NCBI GenBank assembly: GCA_937915065.1
Contig: CALDMR010000203.1
Location: 1 to 33,886 of the forward strand
Length of the DNA: 33,886 bases
Reading direction: 5' to 3'
Source: an uncultured Clostridia bacterium
GTDB taxonomy: Bacteria > Bacillota > Clostridia > Oscillospirales > Oscillospiraceae
Shown here: positions 23,679 through 31,447 of the stretch, piece after piece
Layout of the letters: the number at the start of each line of letters is the position of its first letter
How positions within the stretch are numbered: position 1 is the stretch's first letter
Made by a program: the position numbers and the translations under genes
The notes under the pieces: model-generated
Database searches by the model: none
What the model saw: only the letters and a program-made list of their open reading frames with translations
Told to the model about the DNA's origin: nothing

Positions 23679-24512
23679 ATGCTGCATATCGGATGTCACC
23701 TGTCTTCCTCGAAGGGCTATGCCCGCATGGGGAAAGAAGCCCTGTCCATCGGGGCGGATACCTTTCAGTTTTTCACCCGCAATCCCCGGGGCGGCAGCGC
23801 CAAGCCCCTGGATACGGCGGATATGGAGGCCCTGGCCACGCTGCTGCGGGAGCATGCTTTCGCGCCCATTGTGGCTCATGCGCCCTATACGCTGAATGCC
23901 TGTGCGGCGGATGGCGGCCTGCGGGAATTTGCCCGCAATACCATGGCGGATGATTTGATGCGCCTGGAATATCTGCCGGGCAGCTATTATAATTTCCATC
24001 CCGGCAGCCATGTGAAGCAGGGGGCGGAGACGGGGATCGCCCTGATCGCCGAAACGCTGAACGCTGTGCTGCAGCCGGAACAGCATACCACGGTGCTGCT
24101 GGAGACCATGGCCGGCAAGGGCAGCGAGGTGGGCCGCAGTTTTGAGGAATTGCGGGCGATCATCGACCGGGTGGAGCTGAGCGATCACCTGGGCGTATGC
24201 CTGGATACCTGCCATGTGTGGGACGGAGGATACGATATTGTCGGGCACCTGGAGGATGTGCTGGAGGAGTTTGACCGGGTGATCGGCCTTTCCCGGCTGA
24301 AGGCCATCCATCTGAACGACAGTATGAATCCCCTGGGGGCCCATAAGGACCGCCACGCCAAAATCGGAGAAGGGCACATCGGTACGGAGGCGCTGAGTGC
24401 GGTAACGAACCATCCCCTGCTGCGGGAGCTGCCCTTCTGCCTGGAAACGCCCAATGATTTGGCGGGCTATGCGGCGGAGATCGCTCTGCTGCGGGATCTG
24501 CACCGGAATTGA
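23679..24512 (+). CDS. nfo: Endonuclease IV (AP endonuclease)
   Basis: This 277-residue TIM-barrel enzyme cuts DNA 5' to abasic sites in base excision repair. All nine trinuclear zinc ligands are visible: H67, H107, E142, D176, H179, H211, D224, H226 and E256, in AHAPYTLN, FHPGSH, LLETMAG, LDTCH, IHLNDS, KDRHAKIGEG and LETPND. The ATG at 23679 is preceded by AAAGGAG 12 bases away and begins with the family MLHIGCHLS. It is followed after 13 bases by the aroK-like gene. Confidence 0.95.
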   Translation: MLHIGCHLSSSKGYARMGKEALSIGADTFQFFTRNPRGGSAKPLDTADMEALATLLREHAFAPIVAHAPYTLNACAADGGLREFARNTMADDLMRLEYLPGSYYNFHPGSHVKQGAETGIALIAETLNAVLQPEQHTTVLLETMAGKGSEVGRSFEELRAIIDRVELSDHLGVCLDTCHVWDGGYDIVGHLEDVLEEFDRVIGLSRLKAIHLNDSMNPLGAHKDRHAKIGEGHIGTEALSAVTNHPLLRELPFCLETPNDLAGYAAEIALLRDLHRN

Positions 24513-24525
24513 GGGGGACGAAGGA

Positions 24526-25065
24526 ATGAGACGGAAACGGAATATTGTGCTGATCGGTATGCCCGGCAGCGGAAAAAGCACAGTGGGCGTGATCCTGGCA
24601 AAAACGCTGGGCATGGACTTTGTGGATGGCGATATCCTGATCACCCAGCGCCAGGGCTGCACGCTGCAGGAGATTTTGGATGGGCAGGGACTGGACGCCT
24701 TTTTGCAGGTGGAAGAGGAAACCATACTGGAAACGGACTACCGCGGCACGGTGATCGCCACCGGCGGCAGTGTGCCCTTGAGCGAAAAGGCCATGGCGCA
24801 TCTGGCGGAGCATGGGGACTTTGTGTACATCGATGTGCCTTTGCCGGAACTGTCCCGGCGGATCCGCAATATTTCCACCCGGGGCATCGCCTTTGCGCCG
24901 GGCCAGACTTTGGCGGATATTTTCGAGCTGCGCACCCCCCTTTACCGGCGCTGGGCCGACATTACCGTGCAGGTGGATCTTTCGGACAATGCCACCGAGC
25001 GGGTGGTGGAAGAGATCATTCGCACCTTGCAGGAAAAGGCAGAGGGCACTCAGCCCGCGCAATAA
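24526..25065 (+). CDS. Shikimate-kinase-like P-loop kinase lacking key shikimate-binding residues
   Basis: This 179-residue protein belongs to the AroK superfamily: Walker A GMPGSGKST (residues 11-19), DGD at 34-36, a lid Arg in TRGIAFAPGQ and RTPLY near the C-terminus. Two substrate signatures differ from true shikimate kinases. The FR that supplies the shikimate-binding Arg (R58 in E. coli) is F58-L59 here, and the GGG loop reads TGGS. Proteins like this are commonly annotated shikimate kinase in clostridia, but the substrate is doubtful. GGGGGACGAAGG precedes the ATG. It is probably co-transcribed with nfo. Confidence 0.82.
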   Translation: MRRKRNIVLIGMPGSGKSTVGVILAKTLGMDFVDGDILITQRQGCTLQEILDGQGLDAFLQVEEETILETDYRGTVIATGGSVPLSEKAMAHLAEHGDFVYIDVPLPELSRRIRNISTRGIAFAPGQTLADIFELRTPLYRRWADITVQVDLSDNATERVVEEIIRTLQEKAEGTQPAQ

Positions 25066-25066
25066 T

Positions 25067-25106
25067 CAAAAAAAGCCCATACAGCGGTGGCTGTACGGGC
25101 TTTTTG
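25067..25106. terminator. Bidirectional terminator between aroK-like and trigger-factor-like genes
   Basis: Arms 25070-25085 and 25090-25105 pair with one mismatch around a GGTG loop. T5 follows on the plus strand and T7 on the minus strand, so it ends both convergent transcripts. Confidence 0.9.
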
Positions 25107-25113
25107 ATTCGAT

Positions 25114-26019
25114 TCAGGAGCTGGCTGCCGTTTGCTGCCGAACCTGGGCGGTGACCCAATCGGCGGCCTTGGAGATGGCAATATCCTGGCGGATTTTCAC
25201 GCCCTCCCGGCGGGCCAGCAGCGGGCGCAGCTTATCCTCGGGCATCAGATACATACTGCTCAGCCGGGACACCTCGGCGTCGTATTCGGCGTCGGTGGCG
25301 TCCAGCCCCTCGGCCCGGGCGATGGCCAGCAGGGTCAATCGGGCGCGCAGCTGGTCTTCCGCCGCCTGGGCGAAATCTGCCAGAAGATGCTCCCGGTCTG
25401 TGTGGCAGGCCTTGTAATAGTCCTCTATGGAGGACTGATCCTGCTCCAGCCGCTGCTCCAGGGAGCGGGCCATGCTGAGTGCGCGCTCGTGGATCATGGT
25501 TTCGGGGATCTCCACATGGCTGGCGGCGGCGATCCGATCCACCAGGGCGGAGCGGAGCAGATAGGCGCGGGTGTCGTTTTGCTGTTCGCCGGGGGCCTCT
25601 GCCGCGGCCTGTTCGGCCCGGCGGAAGTCATCGGGCTGCAGCTGTACGGTGCGGTAGTCGCCCAAACGAACCTCCGGGCGGATCTGTACCTGGGCGGTAA
25701 AACAGAGATCCTGCCCGTCTTCGTGCTGTTTGACCCGGACGGTGGGCGTGTAGTAGATCTCCTCGGGATATTCAGAAGCCGCTTTGCGGTAGGAAGCGGT
25801 CACGATTTGATCCAGGGCCGGTTTTTCAAACACGGCTTTGCCGTGATATCGCTCGATCATGGCGCGGCTGGCCTTGCCGTCGCGCATGCCGGGCACCGGG
25901 TAGCGGCTTTTGTTGGCGCGCCAGGCTTCGTCCAGCGCTGCCGTATAGTCTTCTGCGGGCACGGTGAAGCGGAACAGAAGCAGATTGTCGTTTAAGTGCT
26001 CGGTAGTGTAATGCATCAT
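25114..26019 (-). CDS. Trigger-factor-like chaperone without the PPIase domain
   Basis: This 301-residue protein has the trigger factor ribosome-binding domain (about residues 1-115), with the signature loop PGMRDGKASR (43-52, compare GFRxGKxP) and the RPEVRLGDY end of that domain. It then passes through a short linker into the helical C-terminal chaperone domain (from YLLRSALVDRIAAASHVEIPE). The FKBP-type PPIase domain of about 90-100 residues that normally lies between them is absent; full trigger factor is about 430 residues. AGGAGG lies 8 bases before the ATG. It starts 23 bases after the Crp/Fnr-family gene on the same strand, so the two are probably one operon. Confidence 0.85.
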   Translation of the reverse strand: MMHYTTEHLNDNLLLFRFTVPAEDYTAALDEAWRANKSRYPVPGMRDGKASRAMIERYHGKAVFEKPALDQIVTASYRKAASEYPEEIYYTPTVRVKQHEDGQDLCFTAQVQIRPEVRLGDYRTVQLQPDDFRRAEQAAAEAPGEQQNDTRAYLLRSALVDRIAAASHVEIPETMIHERALSMARSLEQRLEQDQSSIEDYYKACHTDREHLLADFAQAAEDQLRARLTLLAIARAEGLDATDAEYDAEVSRLSSMYLMPEDKLRPLLARREGVKIRQDIAISKAADWVTAQVRQQTAASS

Positions 26020-26042
26020 CGGTATCGTCCTCCTAATGGCGG

Positions 26043-26696
26043 TTACATCTTATTGTAGCAGAAATTGACCACAGGTTCGGCCACTTTATAAAGGGCGTCC
26101 AGATCGAGGATCTCGATGTCTCCATCGTCCAGGCGCTTAATGACTCCGTCTTCGGAAAACCGGTCAAGCAGATTGTAGAAATGGCGCCGGCTGATCTTCA
26201 GAAACTCGCAGATGCCGCTGAGATTGCGGATGCGGCAGATATTGTTCTGCGAATATTTAATAACATAAAAGGCGAATTGCTGGCGCTGGGAGAACAAACC
26301 GCGCACCAGCTCTTTTTTGTACATGTCATACAGCCGCGCATTGGTTTTCATGTAAAAGTGGCGGCTGAATTCCAAAGTCTCCATCATTTCCATAAAGCGC
26401 TCTTTCGGAATGCGGATCAGAACGCTGGAAACCAGGGCATAGCTGTCGCAATAAAAGTTCTGGCCCCAAAAGTTGCTCAGGTGCCCCACATAATTGTCTT
26501 CGCAAATGGTGTCCACCATCAGCTTTTTGCCGTTCTGCGTGGTGGCCTCTACCTGCACCTTTCCATTGATCAGATACCAGGTATCCGCTACGTCGCCGGA
26601 ACGGATGATATACTTGCCCCGGGCAAAGGTGTGCAGCTCGCACAGCTCGGGATCATTGCGGATAAACGGATAAATTGTGGTGTCTTCCAATTTCAT
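26043..26696 (-). CDS. Crp/Fnr-family transcriptional regulator
   Basis: This 217-residue protein has an N-terminal cyclic-nucleotide-type sensor beta-roll (about 20-110: FARGKYIIRSGDVADTWYLINGKVQV), a long dimer helix, and a C-terminal winged helix (about 150-200) with recognition helix ISRRHFYNLLDRF. There is no N-terminal Cys cluster, so it is not an iron-sulfur Fnr. CprK, a relative in Desulfitobacterium, senses chlorinated 4-hydroxyphenylacetate. That makes this gene, beside a 4-hydroxyphenylacetate decarboxylase locus with matching inverted repeats, a plausible aromatic-acid sensor; this is inference. The ATG at 26696 is used; its GGAGG is 13 bases away, a long spacing. It is likely co-transcribed with the trigger-factor-like gene. 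Confidence 0.88.
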   Translation of the reverse strand: MKLEDTTIYPFIRNDPELCELHTFARGKYIIRSGDVADTWYLINGKVQVEATTQNGKKLMVDTICEDNYVGHLSNFWGQNFYCDSYALVSSVLIRIPKERFMEMMETLEFSRHFYMKTNARLYDMYKKELVRGLFSQRQQFAFYVIKYSQNNICRIRNLSGICEFLKISRRHFYNLLDRFSEDGVIKRLDDGDIEILDLDALYKVAEPVVNFCYNKM

Positions 26697-27151
26697 AGTA
26701 ACACACGACCCTCCATAAAAGCCTGACAAGTTTTACTTCGTATTCCCTCAGATATTATGTATGGCATGCGGGATGGATTTATCCCTTCCAGATCAAAACG
26801 CGGTGGCATTCCGCGTTTATCGCGCGATAAACGCAAAGAAAGCCATGGCTTTCTTTGCACGATACATTAAACCTGCCGTGCTGGGGCTGGGTGCGTGCTG
26901 TCGGGGCGAACTGTCTGAAATCCGGGGCGGTTACAGGCAATGCCGGCCGGGAAATCAGATGCGCACCTATTTTTATGAGGCCATCATAAACTCTTTTGAG
27001 CAAAAAAGCAACAACTCGAAAGAAAAAATGAAAAAATTTGTAGAAAACAGCAAACCTATTTGGGCAAAAGGCAAAGAAAAAGGCTGTGAAAGGGAAAAAT
27101 AGGGGGAGCATTCGGGCAAAACAACAGTTTTTAAAAATATTCTCCGCTGCT
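26697..27151. other. Long intergenic region between the regulator and the N-acetyltransferase gene
   Basis: An open frame at 26761-27102 has no ribosome site and spans the palindromes, so no gene is called. The left part is GC-rich and carries the palindrome cluster at 26796-26858. The right part (about 26990-27150) is strongly A-rich, leading into the operator at 27152. It probably holds the leftward promoter of the regulator, but I see no convincing hexamers. Confidence 0.5.
26796..26858. repeat. Cluster of three palindromes, two perfect, with overlapping arms
   Basis: AAACGCGG/CCGCGTTT (26796-26803 and 26811-26818) is followed by a perfect 22-bp palindrome at 26813-26834 centred on CGCGCG and a perfect 26-bp palindrome at 26833-26858 centred on CCATGG. 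The segment 26813-26818 can pair with either the first or the second partner, so these are mutually exclusive structures. The run is either a DNA-binding site, a cruciform-prone element or a structured RNA. Confidence 0.8.
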
Positions 27152-27193
27152 GTGTAAATTGCACTGTTGCGCTTGGTGCCTTTTCGATAAGAT
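27152..27193 (+). promoter_or_regulatory. Crp/Fnr-type operator and -10 of the N-acetyltransferase gene
   Basis: GTGTAAATTGCAC (27152-27164) is one base off the perfect GTGCA-N3-TGCAC repeat before hpdB. TAAGAT (27188-27193) begins exactly 30 bases after its centre, which would put the operator near -41.5 from a start at about 27200. No -35 hexamer at normal spacing is evident, as expected for an activator-dependent promoter. Confidence 0.6.
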
Positions 27194-27244
27194 TACGGAA
27201 AAGGAAGCAGAAAGAGAACAGAATGCTTGCAAAGGAGGATTGTT

Positions 27245-28111
27245 ATGATCAAAGGTTTATACACCCTGCCGCCCGATGTGGGGGCCTATCTTGCGCGCAT
27301 CGGACTGGATCCGGAGGACTATCGCCGCGCCGCGCATCCGGAGCTCCCGGCGTCGCCTACGGAGTACAGCGTTCCCCGCACAAAGGAGTCTTTGGACTTG
27401 CTGGTGCATGCGCACCTGTTCCATGTGCCCTTTGAAAATATTGACGGCTACGATTTGCATCAGGAAGTATCGCTGGAGATCCCGGATCTTTTTGAGAAGA
27501 TCGTCATCCGCCGCCGGGGCGGCTACTGCTTTGAGCTGAACGCCCTGTTTTCCGCGCTGCTGGAGGCTTTGGGCTTTTCCTGCTATGCAGTGGGGCAGCG
27601 GGTGCTGCGGGAAGGGGAGTTTCCGCCCCTGTGCCACCGGGCCACGGTGGTTACGCTGCCGCAGTCCCAGGAGCGCGTTTTGTGCGATGTGGGCTTCGGC
27701 GGGCCTTCGCCGGTGACGGCGCTCTATCTGGACCGGCCCGAGGTACAGGCGTCGGGCGCCCTGCGTTTTCGCCTGGATACAGAACCTGTGCGGGGCCTGA
27801 GAAGGACGATCCTGGTGGAAGAGGCGGGCGAGACGCCGCTGGTGGTGTTCTCGGATGCACCGGTGGACCCGGTGGATTTTGTGCCGGTCAATACTTATAT
27901 GACCTATCATACCAAATCCCGCTTTTACAATAACCGGGTCATGAACCTGATGCGGCCCGGCGGCAGTGTGGCAGTGGATAACGATGTGCTGCGTTTGCAT
28001 GAAAACGGCAGGCTGGAGGAGCGCCCCCTGCCCGATCGGGCGGCGCTCAAGCGGGTGTGCATCGAGTATTTCGGCATGGATGCAGAGGCATTATCCGCCT
28101 TGGATCAATAA
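27245..28111 (+). CDS. Arylamine N-acetyltransferase family protein
   Basis: This 288-residue protein of the NAT family transfers acetyl from acetyl-CoA to aromatic amines, hydrazines or related acceptors. The Cys-His-Asp triad is complete: C95 in RGGYCFELN, H131 in PLCHRATVV, D148 in LCDVGFGG. The FHVPFENIDGYDLHQ segment near residues 59-73 is also typical. The ATG at 27245 is chosen because AAAGGAGG lies about 7 bases upstream. Its promoter shares the operator architecture of hpdB, suggesting co-regulation with 4-hydroxyphenylacetate decarboxylation. The physiological acceptor is unknown. A terminator separates it from hpdB. Confidence 0.93.
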   Translation: MIKGLYTLPPDVGAYLARIGLDPEDYRRAAHPELPASPTEYSVPRTKESLDLLVHAHLFHVPFENIDGYDLHQEVSLEIPDLFEKIVIRRRGGYCFELNALFSALLEALGFSCYAVGQRVLREGEFPPLCHRATVVTLPQSQERVLCDVGFGGPSPVTALYLDRPEVQASGALRFRLDTEPVRGLRRTILVEEAGETPLVVFSDAPVDPVDFVPVNTYMTYHTKSRFYNNRVMNLMRPGGSVAVDNDVLRLHENGRLEERPLPDRAALKRVCIEYFGMDAEALSALDQ

Positions 28112-28122
28112 CAGGTGATGGG

Positions 28123-28162
28123 AAAAGAGCTTTGTTCCGCTGTGGAACAAAGCTCTTTTTTT
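28123..28162 (+). terminator. Intrinsic terminator after the N-acetyltransferase gene
   Basis: Arms 28123-28138 and 28144-28159 form a perfect 16-bp stem (AAAAGAGCTTTGTTCC and its complement) with a 5-base loop and a run of seven T. Confidence 0.93.
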
Positions 28163-28221
28163 GTGTTCTGAAATCCCGCTGCATTGGTAAAAACGGCTAA
28201 AAAGTCCTGCCTGCTTTTGGT

Positions 28222-28234
28222 GTGCAAAATGCAC
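28222..28234. promoter_or_regulatory. Upstream copy of the GTGCA-N3-TGCAC operator
   Basis: GTGCAAAATGCAC is a perfect 5-bp inverted repeat with a 3-base centre, 70 bases upstream of the second copy. CTTTGT-AC-ACAAAG, another inverted repeat, follows at 28245-28258. This copy has no -10 at the matching distance and may be an auxiliary site. Confidence 0.6.
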
Positions 28235-28291
28235 CTTTTGCGCACTTTGTACACAAAGACCCAAAAAGGGGAGGAAATCGTTTTTAAAACT

Positions 28292-28333
28292 GTGCATTTT
28301 GCACTGTCAGTTTGTGAAAATCAAGATTAGGAT
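28292..28333 (+). promoter_or_regulatory. Crp/Fnr-type operator and -10 of the hpd operon
   Basis: GTGCATTTTGCAC (28292-28304) is the reverse complement of the upstream copy. TAGGAT (28328-28333) begins exactly 30 bases after its centre, as in the N-acetyltransferase promoter, giving a predicted start near 28340 and an operator at about -41.5. The hexamers alone are poor, consistent with activation. Confidence 0.6.
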
Positions 28334-28403
28334 GAAGGTGCAATCGAGGAGAGCACAGTGAATGAAGAAACCAAAACCGTAAATTTTTCAAGGGAGGATC
28401 GAC

Positions 28404-31094
28404 ATGGATAATGAAGCAAGAGTACAGGAAATCTTGAAGAGACGCGGGTTGGACGTGACCCCGGTGGAGAACTTCACCGAAGCAGACGTTCCCGAACCCT
28501 CCGAACGCTTCACAAAACTCATCAACATCTACTATTCGATGAAAAACACAGTGGACATGGAAATTCCGTACTGGTACAACCGTGTCTGGTGGGAGAACGA
28601 AGGCGACGTCACTGAGATTCGCCGTGCAAAGGCGTATGGCGCAGCCCTGTCCCACACTACCCCCACAATTTGGCCCGGTGAAAAACTGGTCATGAACAAG
28701 ACCAAGAACTGGCGCGGCGCGTTCCCCTTCCCCTGGGTGGATGCATCTTTCTTCAATGCTCAGGCAGAAGCGCTGATGAACGAAGCCGATGCGCCCCCCC
28801 TGGCTGCGGCAGATGCTGTTTCCGTGGTCGGCGCCGGCGGCGGCAACGTGACCAAGAACTTCGGAAACGTGATTTCCATTGCGCAGAAATTTGGTATGCG
28901 TAAGGAAGAGATCCCCGTGCTGGTCAAGGTATCCAAGTATTGGGATAACGCGTCGGTAGAACGCGTCAGTGACCGCTACTCCAAGATTGTTCCCGAGTAT
29001 GACAAATGGAAGGGCTATCGCGACAGCGTGCTGATCATGTTCGACTCCTGGGCAATCCCCCAGGGCCGCGAAGTCATCAACTATTACATGCCTCTGGAAT
29101 ACGGCTTTGACCGCATCATCGAGATGTGCGACGAAAAGATCGCAGAAGTGCTCGGCGAAGCCGGCGACGATGGTATCCTCGGCATGAGCCGCGGCTACTA
29201 TTATGTGGCTACCAAGGAAATCACCAAGGGCCTGTCCCGCTGGGCCGACAACTACGGCAAGCGCGCTGAGTATCTGGCTGGTATTGAAACCGACCCGGCT
29301 CAGAAGAAGGATTACGAGGAGATCGCCCAGGTGATGCACAACATCGCCCACAAGAAACCCGCAACCTTCCGCGAAGCCCTGCAGCTGACCTTCCTGTGCC
29401 ATCTGGGCGTGGTCAACGAGGACCCGCAGTCCGGTATGTCCATCGGCCGTCTGGGCCAGGTGCTGCAGCCCTTCTATGAGAAGGATATCGCAGACGGCGT
29501 GACCACCGATGAAGAAGTGGAAGAACTGCTGGAGCTGTATCGTGTCAAGATCACCTCCATCGAGTGCTTCGCCTCCTCCGGCGTCACCGGCGGCGTGCTT
29601 TCCGGCAACACCTTCAACAACCTGTCTATGGGCGGCCTGGGCTACGACGGCCTGACGGCAGTGACTCCGTTGGAGTACCTGATCGTGGAAGCCGGCATGC
29701 GTGCCAAGACCTCCCAGCCCACCCTCTCCGTGCTGTATGACGAAAAGACGCCCGAGGACTTCCTGATGAAGTGCGCTCGCTGCTGCAAGCTGGGCATGGG
29801 CTATCCGGCATGGATGAACAACCAGGGCGGCATGAACTATATGCTGCGCCATTATCAGCCTGAGGGCATGAATATTTATGATGCCCGCGCATGGTGCCTG
29901 GGCGGCTGCCTCGAATCCTCTCCCGGCTGCTTCCAGCCCCTGCACTATAACGGCAAGACCTACATGGTTCCCGGCGGCGCTGCCCCCACCTGCGGCACCG
30001 GTATTCACTTCACCGGCCTGCCCAAGCTGCTGGAACTGGTGCTCACCAACGGCGAAGACAAGCGCACCGGCATCCAGGTCTTTGCTCCCCATAACCACAA
30101 GCTCGATACCTTCGAGGATGTGTGGGATGTGTGGATGATGTACATGCGCGAGCTGCTGGATGTGGCAAACAAGATCAACAACATCCAGATGGATGTTTGG
30201 AGAAAGATCAATATGCCCGTGGTGGCCTCCATGCTCAAGCCCGACTGCTTCAAGAAGGGCCAGCACATCGGCAACGAAGGCGCCCGCTACAACGGCGGTA
30301 TCAACTTCGAGTCCTGCGGCACCGTGAACTTTATCAACTCTATGGCCTCTCTGAAGAAGAATGTGTACGACGATAAGAAGTACACCCTGGAAGAGATGAC
30401 CGATGCAATGCTCCACAACTTCGGATTTAAGACGGCCTTTGAAACCGGCGTTTATTCCCCCGACCGCCGCGAGGCTACGGACGAGGCGCCCAAGTATGAG
30501 AAGATCTTCTTCGACTGCGTCAACGCCCCCAAGTACGGCAACGCTGATCCTTACGCAGACAGCATCCTGAAGGATTACGAAGAGCGTATGCTGCCCGAGA
30601 TGCTGCGTCTGCGCTCTTACTACGGCAAGCAGTACTACATGTGCCAGATCTCCGTTTCTACCCACGGCCCGCAGGGCGCCATTACCCTGGCAACGCCCGA
30701 TGGCCGCCTGGCCGGCACGACTTACGCCGACGGCTCCATGTCCCCGGCACCCACCACGGATAAGAACGGCATCTATGCTGTGTTTGAATCCGCTACCTGC
30801 TATGACCACGCTATGTGCCAGAACTCTCAGATGAACGTCAAGATTCATCCGACGGCCGTCAAGGGTCTGAACGGCACCAAGAAGCTGCTGGAGATCATCC
30901 GCGCATACATGCGCAAGGGCGGCTTCCATGTCCAGTTCAACATCACCTCTTCCAAGGTTCTGCGCGAGGCCCAGAAGAAGCCCGACGATTATCGCGACCT
31001 GATGGTCCGCGTGGCCGGCTTCACTCAGTACTGGTGCGAGATCGGCAAACCCATCCAGGATGAGGTTATCTACCGGACGGAATACGACGCATAA
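28404..31094 (+). CDS. hpdB: 4-hydroxyphenylacetate decarboxylase, glycyl-radical subunit
   Basis: This 896-residue glycyl-radical enzyme decarboxylates 4-hydroxyphenylacetate to p-cresol in anaerobes. Radical glycine G872 lies in RVAGFTQYW near the C-terminus. The thiyl cysteine and acid are C502 and E504 in GGCLESSPG. Residues that contact the substrate hydroxyl in the C. scatologenes enzyme (H536, E637) align at H535 (GTGIHFTG) and E636 (INFESCG), a constant one-residue offset. This favours a 4-hydroxyphenylacetate enzyme over indoleacetate or phenylacetate decarboxylases. AGGGAGG precedes the ATG. hpdC follows after 59 bases and hpdA after that, the C. difficile order. Oxygen would cleave the chain at G872. 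Confidence 0.96.
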   Translation: MDNEARVQEILKRRGLDVTPVENFTEADVPEPSERFTKLINIYYSMKNTVDMEIPYWYNRVWWENEGDVTEIRRAKAYGAALSHTTPTIWPGEKLVMNKTKNWRGAFPFPWVDASFFNAQAEALMNEADAPPLAAADAVSVVGAGGGNVTKNFGNVISIAQKFGMRKEEIPVLVKVSKYWDNASVERVSDRYSKIVPEYDKWKGYRDSVLIMFDSWAIPQGREVINYYMPLEYGFDRIIEMCDEKIAEVLGEAGDDGILGMSRGYYYVATKEITKGLSRWADNYGKRAEYLAGIETDPAQKKDYEEIAQVMHNIAHKKPATFREALQLTFLCHLGVVNEDPQSGMSIGRLGQVLQPFYEKDIADGVTTDEEVEELLELYRVKITSIECFASSGVTGGVLSGNTFNNLSMGGLGYDGLTAVTPLEYLIVEAGMRAKTSQPTLSVLYDEKTPEDFLMKCARCCKLGMGYPAWMNNQGGMNYMLRHYQPEGMNIYDARAWCLGGCLESSPGCFQPLHYNGKTYMVPGGAAPTCGTGIHFTGLPKLLELVLTNGEDKRTGIQVFAPHNHKLDTFEDVWDVWMMYMRELLDVANKINNIQMDVWRKINMPVVASMLKPDCFKKGQHIGNEGARYNGGINFESCGTVNFINSMASLKKNVYDDKKYTLEEMTDAMLHNFGFKTAFETGVYSPDRREATDEAPKYEKIFFDCVNAPKYGNADPYADSILKDYEERMLPEMLRLRSYYGKQYYMCQISVSTHGPQGAITLATPDGRLAGTTYADGSMSPAPTTDKNGIYAVFESATCYDHAMCQNSQMNVKIHPTAVKGLNGTKKLLEIIRAYMRKGGFHVQFNITSSKVLREAQKKPDDYRDLMVRVAGFTQYWCEIGKPIQDEVIYRTEYDA

Positions 31095-31153
31095 CGCTTG
31101 CGTTTCAGAAACATACGGAAACGACGGGAAAGTTATTGATTGGAGGTATAACC

Positions 31154-31414
31154 ATGAAACATTGTGAATGCGCGAATTATTTGAGCCTTGACTGCGAGAA
31201 GGGCATGTGCGCCCTGGATAAGACCATTGTTCCCATTGATGGCGAAGGCAGCGAAGCCTGCCCCCGTTTCAAGGAAGGGTTCCTGTGCCGCAATTGCGTT
31301 CACTTCACAGATGCGGATAAGTACGGGATTGGCAACTGCTCCGGCTTTGAGAAGGAAAACTGGACTTATGCCCTGAACGGTTCTTTCTGCTGCGAACATT
31401 ATCAGCAGCGCTGA
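31154..31414 (+). CDS. hpdC: 4-hydroxyphenylacetate decarboxylase, small iron-sulfur subunit
   Basis: This 86-residue HpdC binds two [4Fe-4S] clusters and tunes the large subunit. All ligands expected from the C. scatologenes protein are present: H3, C6, C19, C36 for one cluster and C45, C48, C62, C80 for the other. The ATG at 31154 is chosen because GGAGG lies 7 bases upstream and this start puts H3 at its correct place; a longer frame of 6 more residues has no ribosome site. The presence of this subunit distinguishes the system from indoleacetate decarboxylase loci, which as far as I know lack it. Confidence 0.95.
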   Translation: MKHCECANYLSLDCEKGMCALDKTIVPIDGEGSEACPRFKEGFLCRNCVHFTDADKYGIGNCSGFEKENWTYALNGSFCCEHYQQR

Positions 31415-31447
31415 GAACAAAAAGCGGCATGTGAAGGGAGTAACACC

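Noticed and set aside
23524..23895. Frame with a strong ribosome site that overlaps the start of nfo
   Set aside because: It shares over 200 bases with nfo in another phase and its translation looks like a repeat element; nfo is certain.
26761..27102. 113-codon plus-strand frame in the intergenic region before the N-acetyltransferase gene
   Set aside because: No ribosome site, biased composition, and it runs through the palindrome cluster and the A-rich promoter zone.
28284..30929. 881-codon open frame on the minus strand opposite hpdB
   Set aside because: It is the antisense shadow of hpdB, caused by its codon bias; it has no recognisable domain or ribosome site, whereas hpdB has all catalytic residues.
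28404..31094. hpdB as an indoleacetate or phenylacetate decarboxylase
   Set aside because: H535 and E636 match the hydroxyl-binding pair of 4-hydroxyphenylacetate decarboxylase, and hpdC is present.
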